A stretch of 64,000 nt of DNA from positions 62,001 through 126,000 of the forward strand of contig MU119226.1 in assembly GCA_014904845.1 (NCBI GenBank), in the 5' to 3' direction. Shown piece by piece: positions 12,473 to 25,488 of this stretch. The notes beneath the pieces are model-generated. The model made no database searches. It was not told the DNA's origin and worked only from the letters and a program-made list of their open reading frames with translations. This DNA is from Acephala macrosclerotiorum (taxonomy: Eukaryota; Ascomycota; Leotiomycetes; Helotiales; Mollisiaceae). Position numbers and translations under genes: made by a program. Within the stretch, counting starts at the first letter, position 1. Every line of letters starts with the position of its first letter.

Positions 12473-12584
12473 TCTTGCTCAGGATGATCAGGCCTGCTCA
12501 GGTGAGGTGCTCAGGGTGTTCAGGTTATTCAGGCGAGTGGACTGAGCTGAGGGTGAGGCGAGGGTGATTAGCGCCTGAGCAAGA
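12473..12584. repeat. CTCAGG-rich block with short inverted ends
   Basis: TCTTGCTCAGG at 12473-12483 is repeated inverted as CCTGAGCAAGA at 12574-12584. Between them CTCAGG/TTCAGG hexamers recur on the left and GAGCTGAGGGTGAGG-like units on the right. Similar CCTGAGC/GAGCTGAGGGCGAGG units occur at about 541-640. It looks like a remnant of a small non-autonomous transposon with subterminal repeats; I could not define a target-site duplication. Confidence 0.4.
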
Positions 12585-12703
12585 GCAGCAAGCCTACTAA
12601 CCCGATACGACACTCAAGAAAGGGAAAATTGATTCATGGTACCATTAAATCCAGTATGTACCGCGCCTGCTGCATGACCTGAGTGGAGTCTATTTACTGA
12701 TTA

Positions 12704-13801
12704 ATGCCAGGAAATGATATCAAACTATATCCGGTCGCAGGTACTGTAGTAGTCCTCGCTCCTGTTGCTGGTCCCAATCGTATTGCCTATGAGCAACGTA
12801 TTCCTTCCCCAGCGCGCCCTCCCCTATATTTTCCAGCGAGCTATGCGTTACATCACCTAACTCCTATAGCATCTCGATACGATGATCGACCGATCCGGCC
12901 CGATCCTGCAGCTCCTCATCGGGACTATCAAACACACCGCCAGCCAATACGTTTCGAGGATGCAGAACTCCCACAGCATGCACCACGATACACACCAAGC
13001 ATGTATGTCACTCGCCCAGACCATCTTGCGCCTGATCGACATGACGACCGAGCATTTGGCCCATCGAGACCTGCCAGGATCACGACTGCTCCTCGATTAT
13101 CTCTTCCTGCAACTTCCCAATACAGACTCGGCCAACCCCCTACGTTCCGTCCTGTGGCCTATAATCACTTTGGACACTTCTCTCCTCAGCTCGGCAATGC
13201 CCAATACCCTCAAGTCTTCGGGCATTCGGCTTCTGGTGAAAGAAAACGCGCACCTGCTTCTCAATATGAGGAAAGATATATGGGAGAAGACGAAAACGAA
13301 GAGGAGCAGATTGAAGAGGATGATGAAGAAGATGATCTTGAAGAGAGAGGTCGTCGAAGCGTAGCCAATCATAGCTGGACACCTAAGCACCATTACTTCT
13401 CGGTCAGATACGTCGACGAGTGGATGACACGCAACGGGAGACGACCTGCCTATGACGACTATCGCGAGTTTACCAGCGCTCTATGGGAAGAGTTTAAGTA
13501 CACAAAAGTGCTGAAAGGCCAGGAGCTAATAGGTCCTACCCGAAGCCGAGCCTCAAAGAGGGAGTTCTGGTTTCCAAATCGAAACCATAACATGGTCCAC
13601 TCACACTTCAACAAAACTTGGAAGGACGAGTTAGAGAAGATGTGTGAGAGGCATTTCGGGGTAGGCGATGAGAGGATGATCTCTAAGCAGCAGAAGAAGC
13701 GTCCTCCCGAGGACGAAGGAGAACCTCGTCCAGTTAAGAAGAGACCTGAGGGGAGCGGAGGTGGAGCTGGTCTGGGAAGACTTTGGAACAATCCCGCTTA
13801 G
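12704..13801 (+). CDS. acidic, probably nuclear protein of unknown function
   Basis: A single exon encodes 365 residues. The N-terminal half is rich in Pro, Arg, Tyr and His and probably disordered. A highly acidic run (DENEEEQIEEDDEEDDLEE) lies at about 196-214. It is followed by a folded-looking part with regularly spaced aromatics (YFSVRYVDEWMTRNGRRPAYDDYREFT). The C-tail has two basic KKRP clusters in a bipartite NLS-like arrangement. This suggests a nuclear or chromatin-associated protein, but I recognise no named domain. The upstream ATG at 12635 cannot be spliced in frame, so 12704 is the best start. Confidence 0.6.
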   Translation: MPGNDIKLYPVAGTVVVLAPVAGPNRIAYEQRIPSPARPPLYFPASYALHHLTPIASRYDDRPIRPDPAAPHRDYQTHRQPIRFEDAELPQHAPRYTPSMYVTRPDHLAPDRHDDRAFGPSRPARITTAPRLSLPATSQYRLGQPPTFRPVAYNHFGHFSPQLGNAQYPQVFGHSASGERKRAPASQYEERYMGEDENEEEQIEEDDEEDDLEERGRRSVANHSWTPKHHYFSVRYVDEWMTRNGRRPAYDDYREFTSALWEEFKYTKVLKGQELIGPTRSRASKREFWFPNRNHNMVHSHFNKTWKDELEKMCERHFGVGDERMISKQQKKRPPEDEGEPRPVKKRPEGSGGGAGLGRLWNNPA

Positions 13802-16501
13802 TAGAGCAGAGTGTATGGCGTAAGGCTTGGGGCGGGTTTGGATCTACTAATTTTGGATGGGACATGGTTGATGGATACCGGAGACCGACCAACGGATAGG
13901 AGACAAATAACATTGGAAAAAGAGATTCTGAAATCTCCTTACTTTTGATTGTGAGTTGAGCAAGTAAGTGATAGTAGATTAGTATGATGATAAAGGAGTC
14001 CATGATATAATGAAAGACCTCGCCTTCACCGTATTTAGGCACTCATCCAGACCCAAGTCCAAGTCACACCTAGATCACTTCACCATAATAGGCTACACAA
14101 TCTCCAACTCGGTATGATACCTTTGAAGAAGAAGGATACTTATCAAACCATGTGAGAGCTTGAGCATATTGAAAGGGAGTTCTGCGTGTTTCCCAGCCGT
14201 AGAAAGGATCGCAAGAAGTTGGAGGGTGAAAATGTACACGTGATCACTTCCTTAAGTAAGTCCAAAAAGAATGAGAAAAAGAAGAAAAGACTTCATAGGG
14301 TATCAATGAGTAAAAATTTGGCCGTGATTACCTTGTGCAAGCAACTGAAGCTATTGGATGGGTCATTACATGTACTTGATAGTGCAACACGTGATACTGA
14401 TTGTTCCTAAAGACCTGAGAAATTTGCCATCGACTCATGAATTGTGATAGATTTAGACATCTAGAGGCAAAAACCTTGAGCCAGCGTCATTGTAGATAGA
14501 TATTTAGGGCTTCAATTCACAACCGCTGCGAATTCCCCAAAGAAGACACACTTTCCAGCTGACTAAGATTTGGGTGGGGATCGGCCGAGAATTTCTCGAG
14601 CTGAAACCCGAACTGAATTTCAACATCGCCATCGCCATCAATTCTCTGCTATCAATCATTCAAAGCCCCACGACGCTGCTCACGATTAGCCTTTTCGGAG
14701 AGCTTACCTAGCCATCAAACCCCGAATCACCAGCTTGACTCACGACGCAGTTACTGGTCCGTGAAGCTCACCGCGCGAAGCCCGAAAGCACCCATGCTTC
14801 ATGTAAGAGATGCATGCCGGGTTTTCTGGAAAGAGCGCTCTACATTTTGCCTCTTGGCGTGTGGGGCGTTCCATCAAGTACTCGGGTACCTACCCCGTCA
14901 ATCGCCGACCAAAATCCTCCAAGTTCCCGTGATGCATTGGAGCACGCAGCAAGTCAAGAAATGCATCAGATAAGACCTGAATTTAGCATCGTGGCTGTCA
15001 TGACAGCTTGAAAATGGTTCGATATCCCCATTCAGAACAACAATACCATCGAAGTCCCGCTACTTCTATGCACGATTTCCAGGCAAATTCTTCTTTGCTA
15101 CTAGGCTTGGCGTCGTCGACTTGGCGAATAGAGATACCTCGACAAAACATTCCACGCTGAATCAACAACCTTCAATCTGCTTATGTGGTGGCTGTGCTCC
15201 CGCAGAATTATACTTGCCTTGGCACACTTTCATGGAGAAATGCCATCACCAAGCCTTGGCGGGTAAGCTCCGCACCTTGAAGCTTGGAGTATGGCCAGAT
15301 GGCACGGAAGTAGGGGCCGTGGCTGCAGAAAGTCGGAATAAGCATACAACCTTAAGCGACAGCAACAACCATCTGAGGACTTCAGCCCTACGTTTCTGCA
15401 GAGTTTCTGACACGGAACTCTATCTTGGAGGCAAATCGGCAGAATAGAGCATTGCGCTTTTTGGATGACAGACATGCATCGGCCCCTTCCGGCGCCAACT
15501 GTTTGGTTCTTGCTTTGTCATTTCCGTCGCCACTCAACGATGCAGGCATATGATAGCATCCCGCGTATTGGTTGGTTCGCTTGTCGGTTTGCACGTCTGG
15601 TCTTCTCTGCGGACATACCCTCGCAGTCTCTTACCTTCCTCTTCCCGCACCTTGATCTAGTGTGCGATAGACCAACCCCCAGTCACTATTGCCAAGAGCC
15701 TGCACGCACTTTTGACAACCAGTATCACTCTCGCATTCCAGGCCTGGTGTCAGACTATGACTGTCGCAAGCCACAGGTGGCTACAGATTAATATCATGAA
15801 TACTGCCGAGTTGTCGACATAGCCTTGCCAGATCCACTTTCTCATCTGGTGTTTATCCTCCTTACCAAGCTTCTCACACAGCAATATCAGACGAATTTTG
15901 GTAATTAAAACTACTATGCATAGAATCCTTAGTCAGAGGTATATGTCGCTAGGAAAGAATTTTTGGAGATTCGGTCCTGCGTATACTTCTATTGGCTCTT
16001 CATCTGAAGTTCAGATACGTTTACCGCAGAGCACTAATGCCTTGATTGATGACTGTCCCAGTCTGCCCGGTCCTCATTCTCTACGAAGAAGCTGAAGCCA
16101 CACCGTGCCTGCATTGAAGTCGGCATTACCGCCAACACTCATCCCGCTTCAGCAGCAGGATACCGTCAAGACGTTGGATTGAGCCCCTTGCTTACAATGA
16201 TCTTGTCTACGCTTGGTCGGGCAAGCCGTCGGTCGACATTGATGAACGCCGTCTTGATCAGGCTCCGCCTCAACGATGATTTCTTCAGAAATGGTGACAT
16301 CTACCGTAGCCAGGGAGTCCTGTGCAGATATAGCTCTCGAGGCATCCATCTCTCTTCATATGATCAGTGTTATTTTACTATATCTTAACTTTTCTTTCAG
16401 TCTCCTCTCATGAAAGTACACATCAAACTAGCTCGAGTTCGTTCTGGAAAGCCACGTTTTGCGCTACCTTGGAGTGCTTCGCTCCTCCGTGTTCGCTCAC
16501 A
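13802..16501. other. 2.7 kb without a recognisable gene, upstream of AGS
   Basis: Open frames here are short and overlap on both strands without domain or codon signal. The stretch is probably the long 5' regulatory region and leader of the alpha-1,3-glucan synthase gene plus the 3' flank of the preceding gene. I could not identify specific operator sites with confidence. Confidence 0.45.
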
Positions 16502-19500
16502 ATGGCAGCCCCTCACCACTTACCGTCTTTTTTGGCTTCTCTTCTTCTGTTACCATTCTTCGGCCTCTTTTCCACAGCACTACGGTTCCAAGAGCAGTTC
16601 ATCGATTATAACCTCAACCAAAACCAGACAGCTACTGACGTTGCGGACTATTACGGCATATGGGATAATCACAGCTTTCATCCTAGTCCTGCCAACTGGA
16701 GAGTACCATTCTATACTCTATTCCTCGACAAGTTTGTCAATGGCGACCCAAGCAACGATGATATCAATGGAACCGCCTTCGAACATGATCTAACGTAAGT
16801 TTCTACAGTCTTGAGTTATGATACTCCCATCGGGCATCCTCCCATCTGACTCTATTGCAGACAAACACAGCTCCGCCATGGTGGAGATCTCCAGGGGCTT
16901 ATAGACAGTCTTGACTACATACAAGGCATGGGCGTTGAAGCAATATACATCGCAGGAACGCCATTCATCAATAAGGCATGGGGTGCCGACGCATACTCTC
17001 CACTAGACTTCAGTCTGCTGGACCAACACTTCGGGGATATTCAAGCATGGAGAGATGTCGTCACCGCGATACACGATCGTGGCATGTATGGTAAGTCCAG
17101 TTTTCCGGAAGCAAGTTTTAAGCTCCATCTAACACAAGAATAGTCATGCTTGATAACGTCGTGGCGACGATGGGTGACCTGATCGCCTTTGAGGGATACC
17201 TGAACGCTTCCGTTCCTTTCGATACCAAGGAACATGAAGTCCTCTACCGTGAGCCATCGAGACAGTATCTTGATTTCAAGTTCGGCAATACCTACAACGC
17301 GACTTGTACATATCCGAGGTTTTGGCTGGAGAATGGCTTTCCCGTAGGAGCGGACGTCACAAACCAGTTGACTAGTTGCTACGATTCAGAGTTCGATCAG
17401 GCGAGTAAAGTACGCCCTTGACGATGATATATTACTAACTCCACATCAGTTCGGAGACTTCCAAGGTCTAGGAGACTTCAATGGATGGAAACTATCTCTA
17501 TCCAAGGCAGCCGGTGTTCAAGACCGCCTCCGAGACTGGGTCCCATCGGTTCGCGAGAAGATCGAACTTTTCTCCTGCCTCACAATCATGATGCTCGACC
17601 TCGACGGATATCGAATCGATAAAGCTACGCAGGTCACGGTAGATGCTCTCGGCGAGTTCAGTCATTCAATGAGAGAGTGTGCCAGGAAGGTCGGCAAGGA
17701 GAACTTCTTCATAACGGGCGAGATATCAGCAGGCAATACCTTTGGCAGTATCTTCCTTGGAAGGGGTCGACAACCAGACATGCAGGTCGCCAACCAACTC
17801 GAAGCCGTGACGATGACCAACGTTTCGAATAGCTCTCTGTTTATCCGTGACAACGATAAGAATGGTCTCGACTCTGCTGCTTTCCACTATTCCATCTCCC
17901 GGTCGCTTACCAGACTGCTTGGCATGGACGGTCTCATCGAAGAACCTTATGATACTCCCATCGGTCTTGTTGATGCCTGGAATGACCTCCTTCTTACTAA
18001 CGACTTAGTCAACCCTAACACTGGTGTCTTCGACCCTCGGCACATGTTTGGAACATCAAATCAAGACAACTTCAGATGGCCTGCAGTCCTGAACGGCACA
18101 GAGAAGATGCTTCTTGGTCAGTTCCTCACGACGTTGCATATGCCAGGCATACCCCTCCTCCTCTGGGGCGAAGAACAAGCATTCTATGTTCTCGACAGTA
18201 CTTCCGACGGCTACATCTTTGGTCGGCAACCCATGAGCTCGTCCCAAGCCTGGAAGATGCATGGTTGCTATAAAGTCGGCAGTTCTCAGTACCGAAATTT
18301 CCTTGAAGATGGTGCGCCTGCCCTGGATGGCTGCTACGATGACTGGAATGCTCTCGATCATCGCGATCCATCTCATCCCATTCGAAACATCATCAAGAGC
18401 ATGTATCAAATGCGAAAGAACTACCCAGTACTCAACGACGGTTGGCTTCTCAAGGAGCTCTCCAAGCAGACACGCACTACTCTCCTGCCTGGATCTGGTG
18501 GCGTGCCGACTGAACTCGGGGTGTGGTCTGCCATGAGGGGAAACTTCGAGGAAGTCCAGGACCTGTCTGCTACTGGACAGGGCAATCAGTCGGTTTGGCT
18601 TGTGTACCAGAATGATGATCACGTAGTGGATTATTCATTTGACTGCACGAATGCGAGTCTTGCACTCATCTCTCCTTTTGCTGCGAACACCACAGTCAAG
18701 AATCTCTTCTACCCTTACGACGAGATAGTGCTTGGCAGCAGCACCGTTCAGATCGGTATCAATGGCTCTTCACAATTCAATGGGTGTCTCAGCAACCTGA
18801 CTTTGTCACCATGGGAGTATCGAGCGTATGTGCCAAAGGGTAACTTTGTTGCTCCCGGACCGATGATCACGAAGTTTCTGCCCGGTCATGATGCCCGCCT
18901 GGAGGTCACAGAATCCCAGAATAATACGATACCTATTGAGCTCCACTTCTCTACAACCATGAATTGCTCCGAGGTGTCTGCATCGATTTCAATCAAGTCT
19001 ACCACCGAGGATGGCACAACCGCTGCAATCGATCCGCAGTCAATTGCATGCTCCGTTGTGGATCCGGAGCTCGTTTCACCGTGGTTTGGTAGCTTGCCAA
19101 CATTGTGGACCTTCAAGGCATCTTTGATCAACGTCTCGGATGGTATCCATGTTATCACAGTGAAGGATGCCCTAGCTATCGACGGTTCGACATCAACCAA
19201 GTCAACTGACAATTTCTTCCTTCGGATTGGGCGAAGCGACAACCCTGTCGTCTTTCCTGGGAGTGCGAATTATACTGGAGGCCTCCTGCATCGAGGGGAT
19301 GATGGCAAATTATTCATCTCCCACAAGGCCGCTGGAGCAGATCAATTCCGTTACTCTCTCAATTGGGGCTCTACCTACAGCTCCTGGGAACCATACACAG
19401 GAGGAAATACGATCCTCGCTCCTAAGAAATGGTCAGGGACCAACGCTCAGGACTGGAAAGGCGAACACGTCATTATCCAGTATCACAGCAGCATCCTTGG

Positions 19501-22500
19501 TACCAGCGATCACGTTCAACATGGCGACCTTGATTCCAAGCTACCGCCCAGAAGATTCCCTCATTTGTTCCTTCACGGCGACTTCAACCGTTATGGTCTG
19601 GACAGCGGGATCGATACCGGGATGAAACTCAGCGGCAACGGTTCTTGGACATACAACATGCTGGCGGAATGGCCTGTGTCTCTTCAAATCAACGAGTGGG
19701 GCATCAATCCCGATGGACAACAAGATCAGACCGGAGTCTATGGCGACCTCGACAGAGATGGCGTTCTTGACAGATTACCTCCATCTGCGTTGGTTCCTGC
19801 TAATCTTTCGTTGGGCTCTACCCCTCCGTCACCATTTCTGGCATGGCATCTTGAGGTCAATGATGGGACTCTGCAGTACGAGTTCAAACCCGTTGGAAAT
19901 AGGTGGCATCAGGTGATCATTTTCATTTTGATGTGGGTCATTCCTGTGCTGACTGGTTCCCTTGCTATTTGGGGATACCTGCAATCATTTTACCAAGTCA
20001 AGTTCAACAAGGTCGGCATTCCGATGCAGAAATACTCGCCAATTCCAATGATCTCAAACGTATTCAGACGCAAAAATAACCTCGGATACAAGGACGGTCC
20101 CCTCGGATCTTCCGCGTCTCTGCTTCGGTACTCCGGCCCATCGAGCTCTTCAGGCGCTCCAATCCCACCCCAACACATGCGACGCACCGTTCTTATCGCC
20201 ACAATGGAATACGATATCGAGGATTGGGCCATCAAGATCAAGATCGGCGGTCTCGGCGTCATGGCTCAACTCATGGGCAAGAATCTCGAACATCAAGATC
20301 TCATCTGGGTCGTCCCCTGTGTCGGCGGTGTCGAGTACCCTATCGATCAACCTACCACCCCTATGGATATCACAATCATGGGTAAGCTATATCAGATTGA
20401 AGTCCAAATCCACATCCTCCGCAACATCACCTACGTTCTCCTCGATGCGCCAATTTTCCGTGCACAGACGAAAGCTGATCCGTATCCCGCGAGAATGGAT
20501 GACATCGATTCTGCGATCTACTATTCTGCTTGGAATCAATGCATCGCGGAGACGATAAGACGCTTCAATCCGGATCTGTATCACATTAATGACTATCACG
20601 GCGCGCTGGCTCCTGTTCATCTCCTTCCTGAGACTGTTCCTTGCGTACTGTCTTTACACAATGCGGAGTTCCAAGGCTTGTGGGGCATGAAGGATACTGA
20701 GGAAGCGAAAGAAGTCTGTGAGGTGTACAATATTCCGACAGAGGTCGCCCAGAAATATGTCCAATTTGGGGATGTATTCAATCTGTTGCACGCCGGGGCT
20801 TCATACCTTCGTATACATCAGAAAGGCTTTGGCGCCGTTGGAGTCAGCAAGAAGTACGGCAAGCGATCTTGGGCTCGATATCCCATCTTCTGGGGCCTCA
20901 GCAAAATCGGTCAGCTACCAAACCCCGACCCTTCAGATCTGGCAGACTGGTCACCAGCACAAACCGAAGAGAACGTCACGATCGACGAAGACTTCGAAAA
21001 GACCAGAGCAGACCTCCGAGTTCAAGCTCAACAATGGGCGGGTCTGACTGTCGATCCTCTTGCTGAGCTTCTGGTTTTTGTCGGAAGATGGTCGATGCAG
21101 AAGGGTGTTGATCTCATTGCCGACGTGATGCCTGCTCTACTTGAGGAAAATGAGAAGATCCAACTTATTTGTATCGGTCCTGTCATTGATCTCTATGGCA
21201 AGTTCGCAGCGCTGAAGCTGGATGTTTTGATGAAGAAGTATCCTGGAAGGGTGTATTCGAAACCCGAATTCACAGCTCTTCCTCCTTACATCTTCTCGGG
21301 AGCTGAGTTCGCTCTTATCCCATCGAGAGATGAACCGTTTGGTCTTGTGGCTGTTGAGTTCGGACGGAAGGGAGCTTTGGGTATTGGTGCCCGTGTAGGA
21401 GGCTTAGGACAAATGCCTGGCTGGTGGTTTACCGTTGAGTCAACAACTACATCGCATATGCTCAGTCAATTCAAGAAAGCCATCAAAGGTGCTCTAGCCT
21501 CGAATACGGAAACCAGGAAGAAGATGAGAGCTCGAAGTGCCAAGCAACGATTCCCGGTAGCTCAATGGGTTGCTGATCTCGAAGAACTTCAGAGCACGGC
21601 GATCAGGATACATCACAAGGAGACTGCTTACCCGAAATGCGACGCACCAAGGACTAGAGGTCGTTCGGGATCACCTTACTCGAAGAAGATTACCAACGCT
21701 CCTGGCTCGAGAAGTTGCAGTCCCGCAAGCCGGTTGTCCAGCCCCGCACCAACTCATCACCGTGGCCGACAATCAGAAGCTCAACAACCTCTCATGAACG
21801 ATACCTCAAGAAACACCTCAAGAACCGGGCGAGATTTGACGCCAAGGTCACGGTCAGGGTCACCAGCTGCTATGGATCGAAGAATCATCAGCAGAGCTCG
21901 GTCGCCACTAAGCAACGTCGTAGTCACCGCCGCCGAAGAGGATGAACGCTCAGAATCCTCCATGAGCACTCCTCCAGAACTCCCAGAACTCCCAGAACTA
22001 ACAAGATCAATGGCGGCAGCCGGAGTCTGGAAAGCGGGACATCATCGCCAAGCATCATCGCGCTCCTACTTATCCCCAACACCAGATCTCATGACTCCAT
22101 CAGGTAGCAGTCATGGTGTCAGCTCTAACGACGACGATTCTGCTCCCGCTACGCCGCCGATGGAAGACGACGATGTCTTGCCGCCTCCAAATCACAACTT
22201 CTACCAGATCGACAATTCCAGCACTTTAAGCTTGGAGACAGTTGTTGGCGCCAAGCAGGATTTCGCTTTGCAAAAAGTTGATCCTTCTTTCACTGACAGC
22301 ACTGAGGAATATTTCAATGATTTCAAATTCAAGCTACAGAAACTTGAAGCCTCAAACTCGGAGACTGCTTTGTGTATTGAAGACTACCTAGTCAAGAGTG
22401 AAAAAGCATGGTTTGGAAGATTCCGCGATGTAAAGCTTGGCAGAACACCACGCAGTTCTCCCGCACCTTCGGTTTTCAGCATCTCGAGACCGTCAACGCC

Positions 22501-23887
22501 TCAAATCAGCGCTACTCAACCTCTGATTTCCAATCCTATGGAAGAGTTCAAACTCGATGGATCGTATCGACCACCACGAGGCGTCAAGAAGTACCTGCAA
22601 TACAAGGTTGGGGATTGGCCATTGTACACCCTGCTCCTGGCCCTTGGGCAGATCATGGCAGCCAATTCGTACCAAATCACACTTCTAACTAGATCCCAAG
22701 GACAAAATGACGAGGAATTCTACATCATTGCAGGGATCTATCTTATCGCTTCCCTCTCCTGGTGGATTTGCTACAGAACCTTGAAGTCTGTTTATGTCCT
22801 GTCAGTTCCATTCCTCTTGTATGGCATCGCGTTCCTACTTCTAGGTTGTGTCCCTTTCTATCCAAGCCACGCAATTATCTCTATCGCACGGGTCCAAAAT
22901 GCAGCGACCGGCTTCTATACTGTCGCGTCGGCAAGCGGATCACTCTACTTTGCCCTCAACTTCGGCGACGAAGGCGGAAGTCCCATCAAATCGTGGGTGA
23001 ACCGTGCTTGCATCATCCAAGGCACACAGCAGATATATATTTGTGCGCTGTGGTTCTGGGGTGCTCACCTCAACTCCGCCTCCTACAGCATCACGCCCCT
23101 CAGCAGAACAATGTCCTATGTTCTGATCCCGATCTCTGTTATCCTCTCCAGCGTCGCCTTCCTCCTCCTCTATGGCCTTCCTTCATACTACCACCAATTG
23201 CCAGGAAAGATACCCTCACTCTTCCCTTCGCTATTCCGTCGCAAGATCGTGCTCTGGTTCTTCATCACAGTCATCATCCAGAGCTTCTTCCTCTCCTCCC
23301 TCACCGGCCGCAACTGGGCCTACCTCTGGTCCAGCAAGCACGTCCCATCCTACGCAATTGCTCTCCTTGCCCTCGTATTCTTCATCCTTGTCTGGGCCTC
23401 CTTCCTCTTCTTCTTTGGTCTCGCAGCCAAAACCCATACTTGGATCCTACCCATCTTCGCTATCGGTCTAGGAGCTCCAAGATGGGCGCAGATCCTCTGG
23501 AGCTGTACGAGCATTGGACTTTATCTTCCATGGGCAGGAACTCCGATGGCGAGTGCATTACTAGGACGAGCCTTATGGCTTTGGTTGGGAGTGTTGGATG
23601 CATTACAAGGAGTGGGATTTGGAATGATTCTTTTGCAGACACTGACTAGGGTGCATATTTCTGCTACTTTGATTGGGGCTCAAGTGTTGGGAGTGAGTGT
23701 CACTGCCCTAGCACATGCGGTGGGACCTGGAAGAGGTGGCGTGGGTAGTGTCTTCCCGGATTTTGGGAGCGCGAATGTAAGTGCGTGTTTGGGGAGTGGC
23801 TGGTTTTGGGTGGGGTTGGGGATGCAGATGGTGGTTTGTGTTGGGTTCTTTAAGTTCTTTAGAAAGGAACAGTTGAGCAAGCCTTAG
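16502..23887 (+). CDS. ags1: alpha-1,3-glucan synthase (cell wall)
   Basis: Exons 16502-16794, 16861-17090, 17144-17400 and 17450-23887 give 2,405 residues, the usual full length. A signal peptide (LPSFLASLLLLPFFGLFSTA) leads into an extracellular GH13 amylase-like domain with RID (Asp317) and the GE of FITGEIS (Glu351). A single TM (about 1081-1105) follows, then a cytosolic GT5 synthase domain with KIGGLG (about 1189) and the E-x7-E motif in DEPFGLVAVEFG (about 1554). A Ser/Arg-rich linker and a multi-TM C-terminus (about 1983-2405) complete the architecture. It polymerises alpha-1,3-glucan from UDP-glucose and exports it to the wall. The third intron reads best with a GC donor (GCGAGT at 17401); a GT donor at 17410 would add Ala-Ser-Lys. 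No breaks are seen. Confidence 0.95.
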
Positions 23888-24826
23888 GTCTGTCTACTTG
23901 AATGGGGTTCAATATTTGATTAGGCTTATTTTACATATTGTTTATGTTTAAGTTATTTAGCGTCGGTGTTTAGCGTTTGGAAATAGAATTTGAATATATT
24001 GTTAGAATTTGTTCAAGATGCATGCACTTGTCTTTATCCCTCATCTCCTGCATGTTTTCGTGGGGATGTAGGCTGTCAGAATATTTCTTCGCTTAAAGGT
24101 GCCTCAAAAGGTATGTTCTTCGACCACTGAGGGATCGGAAGTCTGGAGGATCTGTTCCTTGTCTGGCCTGAGCACCGTCGACCTACAGTCTCGCATGGTC
24201 GTACAGTATCCCTTTCCCACCAACATGCTCCCCCATTGGTCGACTCCAGTATGGTGAAGGCAGGCGTTCGGACGTCTTGATGAGGCTCAAGTGAGACCTC
24301 ATCGTGAAAACACCCTCATAGAGCAGCTCATACCAAACTTCGCCACTCTGGGCTGAGACTTTCTCCTGTATCAATTTTTAGGGGTCTGAGACTTCAACAA
24401 CCAAAAGCAAATATTCCATGTGCGACAGCACTTGACCAAAAGTGGAACCAACAAGACTGTAAAGTACCACAACATCCACTAATATACGATCGGATTGCTG
24501 TCGCAAAATTGCGCCTTTCTCGCCTTGCGAAGCCCGGCTTGCCAAGAGCCTTGTGGAGTGCCTATCAGATTGAACAAAAAAGCCCAGGCTATGGCCTCCA
24601 CCAAATGATACCACCCCAAAAGCCTCACCAAGGCGTACACCGTATTTGAGATTCTAGGTTTAGACATTCGAAGAACCTGCACATGCAAAACCACCGTTCG
24701 ATTCGGGCATTTTCACTCCATACTTCAAGGAATTATCCACGTGCTTCTCAACGATACTCACCACTTACTGATTACGGTATGAACAGGACTAGCCTGCGAA
24801 AGAAGTGTGCTAATATATGTCAACAG
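23888..24826. other. gene-free stretch between AGS and the oxidase pseudogene
   Basis: I find no coherent frame with a recognisable domain. The missing N-terminal two thirds of the neighbouring multicopper oxidase would belong here, but none of its copper-site motifs can be found, so that part is deleted or unrecognisable. Confidence 0.4.
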
Positions 24827-25488
24827 AGCAACCATTAACGGAAACTCCTACGCCCCCAAAAAGTCCCGAACCCTCTACACTGCGCTTTCTGCAGGGAAGG
24901 ATGCCAGGTGTACGGAGTGAACAGTGACTCTTGGGTTCTGAAAGCGGGAGAAGTGGTCGAGGTTGTGCTCATAAACCAAGATGAAGGCCACCATCCATGG
25001 CAGTGAGTCGTGGAAGCTTGACGAAGTTAAGATCATGCTAACGCTTCTAGTCTTCATGGCCATAACTTCCAAGTCATCGATCGTTCTGTTGCACAGATTA
25101 CGACCCAACAAATTTTACAGTCCCGAAATACCCAATCCGTCGCGATGTCATACAAGTTCATGCAGGTGGTTATATGGTGATGCGCTTCATGATGGACAAT
25201 CCTGATAAGCCTCCCCGTGGTTGTTCTTCGCCCTTTAGAAAATTTCAAGCTAACCTTTTCTTCACGCATGCAGCTGTTCCATTGCGTATTGAATAGCATA
25301 TCGAAGCCGGTCTCGTGGCAACATTCGTTAAAGCCCCAGACGTCCTTAAAAAGATGATCGAAATTCCACATGACCAGCTCTCCATCTGCAAGGCGCAGGG
25401 TATTCAAACATCTGGGAATGCGGCAGGCAACACGAAGAACTATACCTATTTGAATGGGGCAAACACGCAATATGACAAGAACCCGTGA
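24827..25488 (+). pseudogene. multicopper oxidase (laccase/ferroxidase-like), 3' remnant
   Basis: Only the C-terminal cupredoxin domain remains. In order, I read INGNSYAPKKS...LYTALSAG, a frame change, VNSDSWVLKAGEVVEVVL, then the copper motif HPWH-LHGHNF split by a still-recognisable intron (GTGAGT...CTTCTAG, about 24999-25050). Another frame change follows before YDPTNFTVPKYPIRRD. The last copper motif should read FHCHIEWH but is damaged: about one base is lost after TTCCATTGC and the Trp codon is TAG. The tail (HIEAGLVATFVKAPD...) runs to a natural TGA at 25486-25488. At least three frame breaks make it a dead, 5'-truncated copy of an ascomycete multicopper oxidase. Confidence 0.75.

Larger units (their letters stand above)
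11126..12703. other. gene-poor stretch with an ankyrin remnant and a repeat block
   Basis: Apart from the ankyrin fragment (11245-11840) and the CTCAGG-rich block (12473-12584), both listed separately, I see no supported gene in this stretch. Confidence 0.4.

Noticed and set aside
22762..23649. 295-codon alternative-frame open frame in the glucan synthase gene
   Set aside because: It overlaps the conserved multi-TM C-terminus of AGS; the alternative frame gives a Pro/Arg/Leu-rich peptide without family features.
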